From NCBI RefSeq assembly GCF_023618015.1, contig NZ_JAJKBJ010000005.1:148298-212297 (forward strand): a DNA stretch of 64,000 bases, given 5' to 3'. The notes below the pieces were generated by a model. That model ran no database searches. It saw only the letters and a program-made list of their open reading frames with translations, and was not told the origin of the DNA. Shown in pieces: positions 57,370-64,000 of this stretch (position 1 is the first letter of the stretch; every line of letters begins with the position of its first letter). The stretch is from Legionella maioricensis. GTDB taxonomy: Bacteria; Pseudomonadota; Gammaproteobacteria; Legionellales; Legionellaceae. The position numbers were made by a program, and so were the translations under genes.

Positions 57370-57450
57370 ACGTCATTCCGAACGTAGTGAGGGATCTCCT
57401 GAAAGCGGCTCTGTGCCTTAATTTGAAGATCCCTCACTACGTTCGGGATG
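57370..57450. repeat. Dispersed palindromic intergenic repeat, copy 5
   Basis: The clearest copy: CGTCATTCCGAACGTAGTGAGG faces CCTCACTACGTTCGGGATGA (quoted in parts: CATTCCGAACGTAGTGAGGG and CCCTCACTACGTTCGGGATG). The arms are nearly perfect over 20 bases, with a GATCTCCTGAA and GAAGATCC core. Confidence 0.75.
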
Positions 57451-57523
57451 AATTCCTCGGATGAGAAGTTACATTATAACTTTTTAATTTGAAGTTTAAT
57501 AAAAAAATTTATTTTTCTCTATT

Positions 57524-58138
57524 TTAAGAAGGGGAGTATTTTTTGAATAGTTTGAAACGACGTAAAATTTCAGGTTTTTCGAAAGAGCTAAGCCTGCTTA
57601 CGTAAAGGGTAGCAATCAATTGGATGATCCCCATGACGATAAATAAAGTTTCAAAAGAGCCGTATGCAATGATTAAACCGCCACACAATAAAGCCACCCC
57701 GGTATAAATGCTTGCCAAACCGTTTGCCAGGCCCCATGTTAAACCCTCATGGGTTTTGTCTTCGCAGCGAGCGTAGAGGGCATACCAGGTCGTAGTCGAT
57801 AAGCCACCCGAAATACCTAAACCAATTTGTAATAATGCCAACTGCTTTTTGGTGGTAACAAAAATATAGCAAAAGGTGAAAACAGTTTGCAGGGCATATC
57901 CAACAATCAAGAGTTTTTCTTTATAGATAAAATCCGAAATATAACCTAATCCAATAACGACTATGCCAACTGAAATGAGATAAAGAGCCCAAACCCAGGA
58001 AATATCTAAGGGAGACGATTGAAATTTCGCACAAAAAATTCCAAATAGAGGACCAAGCATGCCTTCAGAGAGGTACCATAAGTTGTTTGCAAATAATAAA
58101 GTCCGTTCTTTTTTATTAAACATTCTGTTGGTTTTCAA
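57524..58138 (-). CDS. Half-length major-facilitator-type membrane protein
   Basis: A 204-residue protein with about six hydrophobic helices. The start resembles MFS carriers (LLFANNLWYLSEGMLGPLFGIF), and a GYISDFIYKEKLL loop matches the G-D-R/K motif between helices 2 and 3, but a full MFS transporter has twelve helices and 400 residues. The frame ends cleanly with a charged tail (RRFKLFKKYSPS), and the following DNA shows no continuing frame, so it may be a natural half-transporter or a truncated gene. The substrate is unknown. Confidence 0.7.
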   Translation of the reverse strand: MKTNRMFNKKERTLLFANNLWYLSEGMLGPLFGIFCAKFQSSPLDISWVWALYLISVGIVVIGLGYISDFIYKEKLLIVGYALQTVFTFCYIFVTTKKQLALLQIGLGISGGLSTTTWYALYARCEDKTHEGLTWGLANGLASIYTGVALLCGGLIIAYGSFETLFIVMGIIQLIATLYVSRLSSFEKPEILRRFKLFKKYSPS

Positions 58139-58284
58139 AATTAAATAGGAACTTTAATAACATACAAGTTTAATAACTATTTTTATATAGTTTAAAGGTA
58201 ATTAATTCAATTTATTAAGTTTTAAACTTTTTATCTCCAGCCTAAAATGCTAATCTAATTTTTTTATGGGCACATTAGTCGATT

Positions 58285-59403
58285 ATGAGCAGTATTCCCC
58301 CTAAAACCAATCGCATTTTATCTTTGGATGTATTCAGAGGTTTAACTATTGTTTTAATGATTTTAGTAAACAGTCAGGGGACTCGAACCCCATACGCCAT
58401 TCTGGAACATGCTTCTTGGAATGGATGTACTTTAGCAGATATAGTTTTTCCCTGTTTTCTCTTTATTGTTGGATTAAGCAGTGCGATAAGTTTAAAAAAT
58501 CAGATTCATCAAAAATCTAAATTTGCTTTGTATAGCGGAATAGTACAACGCAGTGTGATTTTATTTTTTGTTGGCGTTCTATTGAATGCTATTCCCTATC
58601 ATTTTGACCTTGAAACCATTCGAGTCTATGGGATTTTGCAGCGCATTGCGGTATGTTATTTGGTTTGCGCTATTATCTATCTCAATACCACGACCAAGAC
58701 TCAAATTTTAATATTTTTAGGTATTTTGTTAGGGTATTGGTTTATTATGACTCAAATTCCGGTTCCTGGGCATGGTGTTAACCAATTAACTGTGGAAGGA
58801 AATTGGGTTAGCTATTTTGATCAAATGCTTTTTGCCCCGGCTCATTTATTTGAAAAAGTGTATGATCCGGAGGGTTTTTTAAGTACTCTTCCTTCTATTG
58901 CTACTACTTTGGCTGGCCTTTTAACGGGTCGTTTATTACTCACCTCGCTGAGTAATAAAAATAAATGGTACATCATGAGTGTTACAGGTTGCGTTTTTTT
59001 GCTTCTGGGATGGCTCTGGGGGGGGAGTTTTCCCATTAATAAAAATTTGTGGACCAGCTCTTTTGTGTTATGGACAGGGGGCTACGCCTTAATTACTTTT
59101 GCTCTATGTTTTTTAATTATCGATATTTTAGGTTACACAAGATGGGCCTTGCCATTGAAGATTTTTGGCATGAATGCCTTATTTGCCTTCATATTACATG
59201 TCACTTTGCTAAAAATTCAGTCCATGTTTTATTTGCCCTTGAAAAACGGTAATTTAGATAATTTAAGAGCCGTTATAGCGGATCATCTATTCAGCAGTTA
59301 CGGGGCACAGAATGCGGCTTTATTTTATTCAATTGTTTTTTTATTTTTGAATTTTTTGGTGGTTGCATTTTTGTACCGATATAAAATATTTATTCGCATT
59401 TAG
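58285..59403 (+). CDS. Heparan-alpha-glucosaminide N-acetyltransferase-like membrane protein
   Basis: The 372-residue protein has about ten hydrophobic helices. The N-terminal RILSLDVFRGLTIVLMILVN followed by WNGCTLADIVFPCFLFIVG is the signature of the NagX/HGSNAT acyltransferase family, whose human member acetylates heparan sulfate glucosamine across the lysosomal membrane. The conserved HASW histidine is present. In L. pneumophila a homologue (Lpg1661) appears, as I recall, in lists of Dot/Icm effectors; whether this copy is secreted is not shown. It may act on bacterial amino sugars instead. Confidence 0.85.
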   Translation: MSSIPPKTNRILSLDVFRGLTIVLMILVNSQGTRTPYAILEHASWNGCTLADIVFPCFLFIVGLSSAISLKNQIHQKSKFALYSGIVQRSVILFFVGVLLNAIPYHFDLETIRVYGILQRIAVCYLVCAIIYLNTTTKTQILIFLGILLGYWFIMTQIPVPGHGVNQLTVEGNWVSYFDQMLFAPAHLFEKVYDPEGFLSTLPSIATTLAGLLTGRLLLTSLSNKNKWYIMSVTGCVFLLLGWLWGGSFPINKNLWTSSFVLWTGGYALITFALCFLIIDILGYTRWALPLKIFGMNALFAFILHVTLLKIQSMFYLPLKNGNLDNLRAVIADHLFSSYGAQNAALFYSIVFLFLNFLVVAFLYRYKIFIRI

Positions 59404-59543
59404 CAGGGACAAGAGGAATCACTGGTTAAAGTGAAAGTTTTTTTAGGAGTATCGCGTGGGCCAGATAAATTAAAGTAGCTTTTTATATGGATTGTGGTCG
59501 TGTTAAATCATTGTGAATTATGACATGATGGGACTTATAACTC

Positions 59544-60461
59544 ATGAAAAAAAGTAGCTCATTTTTTATTTCATGCTTAATCGCATTTTCTCCGTTTTCT
59601 TCCACCGCGCTGGCAGCAAATCAGAAATCCCCCGCGCCCTCTGCATCCCCGCCGAGTGTGGGGCTTTTTTCACTCCCATTTTCTCAACAACCAGGTCCCT
59701 TTCTTTCATTTGGTCAAAATATTATTGAGAAAAATAAGCTGCAAATTTATTTATCACCCACTTATCTCAAACTCGATGATCAGTATTATTTTGCATTTAC
59801 CCCTTCTCTTTTATATGGTTTAACTGACTCGGCGTCATTTTACCTTTACACGCCCTGGGCTATAGATTATAGAGCCCCAGACCATAATAATGACATACAT
59901 CATTCCTCTGGTGCATCAGATACCAGTTTGCAATTCGAATATGCCTTTTATCAAGGTTCTGATTCAACTAAGACAGAGTTTGCTTCTTTTGTTACAGCGG
60001 TAACATTGCCCTCAGGCACTTTTAATAAATTTCCTTCAACTGGATTTGGTTCACCTTCCTATTTTTGGGGAGTGACTTTTAATCAAACTTTTATAGATTG
60101 GTTGTGGTTTGTTTCGCCCGGATTATTTAAATTTACGCCTTACAATAATGTTCATCTTGGTTCACAATACCTCTATCAATTGGGAATAGGTCACAATATT
60201 TTTAGCGTTAAGAATCAATATATCTTTTCTGGATTATTAGAGTTAAATGGACAATATACAGAAAAAAATAAAATTTTTGGTCAGGCGAATCCAAATAGCG
60301 GTGGAAATCTAGTATTTATTGTTCCATCTTTATGGTTTTCCACAGAAAAATTAATCGCTCAATTGGGCATTTCCCTGCCGATCTCTCAGCATTTCTATGG
60401 TGAGCAAGCAAAGGTTAAATATAATATCGTAGCTTCTTTGGGCTGGACATTTAGTGTATAG
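59544..60461 (+). CDS. Outer-membrane beta-barrel-like exported protein
   Basis: A 305-residue protein with a signal peptide (1-24, ending ALAAN). After a Pro/Ser-rich stretch the rest alternates polar and aromatic residues as in beta-barrels: repeated YxF, FxF patterns and a final aromatic residue pair (SLGWTFSV) typical of outer-membrane proteins. It resembles the phenol-degradation MetA-type transporter family by length and pattern, but this is a weak fit. No partner genes are adjacent. Confidence 0.75.
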   Translation: MKKSSSFFISCLIAFSPFSSTALAANQKSPAPSASPPSVGLFSLPFSQQPGPFLSFGQNIIEKNKLQIYLSPTYLKLDDQYYFAFTPSLLYGLTDSASFYLYTPWAIDYRAPDHNNDIHHSSGASDTSLQFEYAFYQGSDSTKTEFASFVTAVTLPSGTFNKFPSTGFGSPSYFWGVTFNQTFIDWLWFVSPGLFKFTPYNNVHLGSQYLYQLGIGHNIFSVKNQYIFSGLLELNGQYTEKNKIFGQANPNSGGNLVFIVPSLWFSTEKLIAQLGISLPISQHFYGEQAKVKYNIVASLGWTFSV

Positions 60462-60527
60462 CCGACTTAAGGAACCGTTAATTGAGCAAGAGGTATTGCT
60501 GTAATTTGTTCTTTTTGCCAGGGAACG

Positions 60528-61562
60528 TTATAACCGTTCCCTTGCCTGTAACAAATCTTTTAAGGGTTGAGGAAGTATCGAACGCATTTTATTGGTCATC
60601 GCTGCCTCATGTTTTTGCCATAGAATGCCTAAGTAAATGATTGCAAATCCTATAACTGTCAGCGCAACAGGGAATAAATAGCTGTTTTGAAATACCTGAA
60701 ATGCTAGATGTCCTAAGTAACAGCAGACACCCAAACCTCCGAAGATAACGAAGACTTTTCGGTTTAAAATGGCGCCTATAAAAATCAAAAGCAGGTTAAT
60801 GCAAAGATAAATAAATTTGGAAAATTCACTATCAGAATGTTGGGCTGTCATACCGCTCCAAAAAGCGATTACGCCAAATATATAAAGCCAGAAGGCATAG
60901 TCGGCTGAATTACTGGATCTGATATCGACCCAAAAAGCGATTAAAACGGTAACCAGTCCAAAATACATGGAAACCATGGCACCAAGCTCATAATTGTAGC
61001 TTCCTCCCGCAATCATGGAAGTAAGATCCATGGACATATACCAGAGAGTCACCGCTATAGGCATCAGCATAAATGGGTAGCGATAGATCCAGGCCATGAT
61101 AATTCCGACAATCAAAGTTCCTAACTCCATAAACATCCAATGCCATTTAATATAAGTGTGATAATTTTGATATACCATTTCATCTGGCCACCAACCCATT
61201 CCTCTTTGAAGTCCGTAAATAGCCAAAGGTGTCAGAACAACAACAAAAGTGGCACAAATACCTGCAGGAACACTATGTCCTTTTGCTTGTAATAAATGGG
61301 CTAAAGCAAGTCCAAGAACACCGTAGCAAAGAGAAAGAAATAAAATCCCCCAGCCACCGTACATCTCCCAGCCTAAATTCATAAATAAAGACATGGCCCC
61401 AATAGCAATAAGCCCCCCAAAATAATAAAGAACATTAGTTAAATTAAAATTTGGACTTTGATCAGGGAGATTGGTGATGAATTCAATTAAACGGTCAGCT
61501 TGCTCTTCGGTGATTATTTTAGCATCTACTGCCTTGTATATCATATTCCGTGAAATGTTCAT
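60528..61562 (-). CDS. Integral membrane protein of DUF2157-like type
   Basis: The protein of 344 residues has a soluble N-terminal region (1-40) with an AxxxKxIxxEQADRL pattern of the DUF2157 type, then about ten hydrophobic helices ending in a basic tail (PQPLKDLLQARERL). No catalytic motif is visible. A hairpin (GGGAACG with CGTTCCC, 60521-60541) overlaps its last codons and may end transcription. Its function is unknown. Confidence 0.7.
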   Translation of the reverse strand: MNISRNMIYKAVDAKIITEEQADRLIEFITNLPDQSPNFNLTNVLYYFGGLIAIGAMSLFMNLGWEMYGGWGILFLSLCYGVLGLALAHLLQAKGHSVPAGICATFVVVLTPLAIYGLQRGMGWWPDEMVYQNYHTYIKWHWMFMELGTLIVGIIMAWIYRYPFMLMPIAVTLWYMSMDLTSMIAGGSYNYELGAMVSMYFGLVTVLIAFWVDIRSSNSADYAFWLYIFGVIAFWSGMTAQHSDSEFSKFIYLCINLLLIFIGAILNRKVFVIFGGLGVCCYLGHLAFQVFQNSYLFPVALTVIGFAIIYLGILWQKHEAAMTNKMRSILPQPLKDLLQARERL

Positions 61563-61665
61563 TATATCTCCGGGAGATCCCTGATTTTATTATCATAATA
61601 TGATTATAGTTGAACTAAGAAAATCCTGCGGCTATTCAAAATAAAAGAAGTATGCTTTAAGTGAA

Positions 61666-62997
61666 TTAAGTAATTTCTTGTAATTTAGGTGCTTTTCGTT
61701 GACTCCACATGGGTATTAAAGTCATTAGTACCAGGAAGAGTCCTCCCAATACGGCATAGATTATTTGAGAGTCAAGCTGTAGTGATGGCGGTGGTGTTAA
61801 ACTGACTAATAAGGCAACACTGATACCCAGGACTCCTAAACAGGAGGGGATTAATATTTTAATTCTGTTATGCGAACCTCCTGAGAAAATCACTTTAATT
61901 GCGCTAAAAAAAAGAAGTAAATACATTAATAAATTAATTTGAGTTGCTGCATTCAGCATAATCCAGTAAGAGGCATTAATCGAAGGAATAATCAAAAATA
62001 AAGTGCTAATAACAGAAACACACAGGGCTTGCAGGATTAGCAGTTTTGCTGGGGCTTTATTCTCATTAAGTTTAGTCAGTCTGGTATCCAGAAATCCTTC
62101 TCCTGCAGCAAAACCTAAACCTTTAATTGGAGCAATGAGCCAATTGTTAGCCGTTCCAATACACCCTATAGCAATCAATCCATTAATAAGAAAGGAGAGA
62201 TGGCCACAGTGCATTTTCGTGAAAAATAATTGGATAAGCTTTGGGATACTGCTGATAAAACTTAATTGCTCTGCTGGAATGATCATGGCCAGAATAATGG
62301 AGCCAAATAACATGGAGAGAAATATCAAGAACACCGAGATCACTATGGCTTTTGGAAAGGCGCCTGCTTTGCTTTCTTCAGCATGAACTGCAGCCAATTC
62401 AATGCCGCAGAATGAGAGAATAATTGCGGTCAAGGAAGTCCAGGAATAGGGCGCTGCTTGAGGAAGTATATTATCTCCCTGCGGTGTTTCAGTTAGCCAC
62501 CAATATAGTCCCATTGCCATAATAATAGTAAAAGGAATAAGTAAGCCGGTAATGGAACAGAAAGAGTTAAAGCGGCTGGAGAATTGAATGCCTTTCAAGT
62601 TAATCCAGGTTAAGCCCCAAATAAGGAAAATAACGATGAGAAACAGTAAGCCTTTGTTTTCAACCAAGTCCGGGGAAATACTGTAGAGTAAGGTTCCGGC
62701 TATAAAGCTCAGTAAGGTTGGATAAATTAATATATTTTGGACGCATTGATACCAAATGGCCATAAATGCTGCATGTTTACCCAGGCCTTTTTTTACCCAC
62801 CCATAAACCCCTTGTTGAGATTGATTGGAAAACCAGGATGAAATAATGGCGCAGGGAAGTAAGAAAAAAATTAAAGCTAATGAGAAGTAATTGAATAACT
62901 GGCTTCCTGCTATGGCTGCCGCAGGTAAATTTCGAATACTGTCTACGGAACATACAGTGATTAATGTAAGACTGAGTACGGATAATCGTTTTTTCAT
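61666..62997 (-). CDS. APC-superfamily amino-acid permease paired with a dimethylargininase
   Basis: A 443-residue carrier with about twelve hydrophobic helices and the same motifs as the permease at 19363-20733: CSVDSIRNLPAAAIAGS at the start and IELAAVHAEESKAGAFPKA mid-protein. It begins seven bases after the dimethylargininase stop, so the two form one transcript. This suggests it carries methylated arginine, citrulline or another related amino acid. The assignment is from context only. Confidence 0.88.
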   Translation of the reverse strand: MKKRLSVLSLTLITVCSVDSIRNLPAAAIAGSQLFNYFSLALIFFLLPCAIISSWFSNQSQQGVYGWVKKGLGKHAAFMAIWYQCVQNILIYPTLLSFIAGTLLYSISPDLVENKGLLFLIVIFLIWGLTWINLKGIQFSSRFNSFCSITGLLIPFTIIMAMGLYWWLTETPQGDNILPQAAPYSWTSLTAIILSFCGIELAAVHAEESKAGAFPKAIVISVFLIFLSMLFGSIILAMIIPAEQLSFISSIPKLIQLFFTKMHCGHLSFLINGLIAIGCIGTANNWLIAPIKGLGFAAGEGFLDTRLTKLNENKAPAKLLILQALCVSVISTLFLIIPSINASYWIMLNAATQINLLMYLLLFFSAIKVIFSGGSHNRIKILIPSCLGVLGISVALLVSLTPPPSLQLDSQIIYAVLGGLFLVLMTLIPMWSQRKAPKLQEIT

Positions 62998-63004
62998 TAA
63001 ACTC

Positions 63005-63781
63005 TCAAAATCTCAAAGACAAGCAACTTAAGCCACCATCAACTTTTCTAAATTCACTGACATCCAATTCAATTACAGAAAAACCTCGGTCGGTAATTGA
63101 TTTTTTTGTTTTCGGGTATCCTTGTGCCAGTAAAACCGTTCCGTTAACCATAATACAGTTGGCTGCATAAGACTCATCAGCATCAACAACAATTTGATTC
63201 AGGTGCGCAAATGCCGGATGATTTACCAGTTCACCACAAACAAGTAAATATCCTTGATCCAAATAACTTACCCCGGTCTTAAGATGGAGAAATTCTTTCA
63301 ATTGAACAGTTGAAGCAGTAAACCCCTGATGGTTTAGCGTCTGAATCATCTGTTGAGCGCCTGCCAGGTTGGTTCTTGCTGAAAGGCCTATAAAGAAGTG
63401 CTCTCCTACTCTAAGTACGTCCCCAGCCTCTAAGGTTCCTGGACTGGTAATTTTTGAGATTTTATCTTTAAAAAACACCTGTATCGCTTGTTTTATCTGC
63501 TCTACTTCACCTTGTCTTGTCTGAGCACCGGGTCGAGTGATGATCCCTAAGCGTTCGGTAAGCAAAGCAACATCTTCAACAAAGCAGGAATCCGGGAATT
63601 CCTCTATGGGCGGTAATACCGTCACCTCCAGCCCGCATGGCGATAAAGCATTAACGTAATTTTGATGTTGAATTAATGCCTGGCCATAATCTGGTTTACC
63701 CAATTCAGTCGAAGTAGTTAATCCATGTACTAAAGAGGCTGAAGGACTACGAACAATTGCATTTTGAAACATTAATGACAT
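63005..63781 (-). CDS. Dimethylargininase-like amidinohydrolase
   Basis: The 258-residue protein follows the pentein fold of DDAH enzymes, which hydrolyse N-omega-methylarginines to citrulline and methylamines. Seen: PDSCFVEDVA near residue 63, LEAGDVLRVG, the catalytic His region HLKTGVSYL, and the nucleophilic Cys in DGGLSCLSLRF (Cys253), all at spacing matching the 254-residue Pseudomonas enzyme. The ATG at 63781 is used; a Met three codons later could also start. Arginine deiminase and citrullinase activity are alternatives. It is co-transcribed with the permease that follows. Confidence 0.88.
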   Translation of the reverse strand: MSLMFQNAIVRSPSASLVHGLTTSTELGKPDYGQALIQHQNYVNALSPCGLEVTVLPPIEEFPDSCFVEDVALLTERLGIITRPGAQTRQGEVEQIKQAIQVFFKDKISKITSPGTLEAGDVLRVGEHFFIGLSARTNLAGAQQMIQTLNHQGFTASTVQLKEFLHLKTGVSYLDQGYLLVCGELVNHPAFAHLNQIVVDADESYAANCIMVNGTVLLAQGYPKTKKSITDRGFSVIELDVSEFRKVDGGLSCLSLRF

Positions 63782-63814
63782 CCAAATTTTAAAAAAATTA
63801 TCTTAGCATATTTT

Positions 63815-64000
63815 TTAAGACTTAAACTGCAGAAAATGATCAATCAGCGGTTCAGCAATGGATACCGCGAACAAGTGGTGGCACGTAGGCACTGGGGAAA
63901 CCAATTGTACATTCGCCCTAAGGTTTTTTTTAATAATACCTTGCAGCAGGTAAAAAAATGAGTATCCTCATTAGAACGTATTGTACATTTATTCGACGTC
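63815..64000 (-). CDS. C-terminal fragment of a gene entering from the right edge
   Basis: On the complement a frame is open from base 64000 to a TAA at 63815-63817, giving 61 residues that end HFLQFKS. The composition (CHHLFAVSIAEPLIDHF) is protein-like, and the gene stops 33 bases before the dimethylargininase start, so it is probably the first gene of the same transcript. No family is recognised from this tail. Confidence 0.55.

Overview
The window is from a gammaproteobacterium of the genus Legionella, or a very close relative. The evidence is AT-rich DNA, a conserved housekeeping backbone (aconitase, PutA, UbiG, FliK, NAD-malic enzyme, a minimal ProQ, a purine cluster), and large eukaryote-like or multidomain proteins of the Dot/Icm effector kind between those genes. 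Two intergenic sites match the PmrA-box consensus that controls many Legionella effector genes. I cannot fix the species. No rRNA, tRNA, CRISPR array or complete insertion sequence was seen.

Layout. 0-6.2 kb: an ankyrin-type protein with two HEPN-like R-N/D-x3-H motifs, a protein with a CX5R phosphatase-like motif, and a small coiled-coil membrane protein. 6.4-13 kb: malic enzyme, a Ras-like GTPase with a membrane tail, a degenerate uracil-DNA-glycosylase-like gene overlapping ubiG, a minimal ProQ, and an L,D-transpeptidase-like protein. 13.3-24.5 kb: putA, transposase debris, a WipB-like phosphatase bracketed by inverted repeats, an amino-acid permease and acnA. 24.6-30.7 kb: fliK behind a sigma-54 promoter, a short-chain dehydrogenase, a DsbD-like thiol reductase, and a secreted peptide with ten cysteines in a strict C-x-G repeat, followed by an unfamiliar His-rich protein. 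30.8-40.1 kb: the purine run purL-purM-purQ-purC, then purF-purD-purN. 40.2-46.2 kb: a 1614-residue modular effector candidate and a smaller one. 46.4-48.1 kb: purE and a diguanylate cyclase. 48.6-56.8 kb: bacterial alpha-2-macroglobulin and penicillin-binding protein 1C, divergent. 56.8-64 kb: membrane proteins, an outer-membrane protein, and a dimethylargininase/permease pair.

How the parts relate. The purine genes encode IMP-pathway steps from PRPP towards SAICAR. purH, purB and purK are not in the window, and the C-terminal extension of PurQ may stand in for a separate PurS. The effector candidates share architecture: the WipB-like phosphatase and the 1614-residue protein end in the same helical module with a hydrophobic stretch, and the 273-residue protein appears to carry a third, divergent copy. 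The most unusual cassette is the poly-C-x-G secreted peptide with its His-rich neighbour, possibly a metal-binding or post-translationally modified peptide system, with a DsbD-type reductase just upstream.
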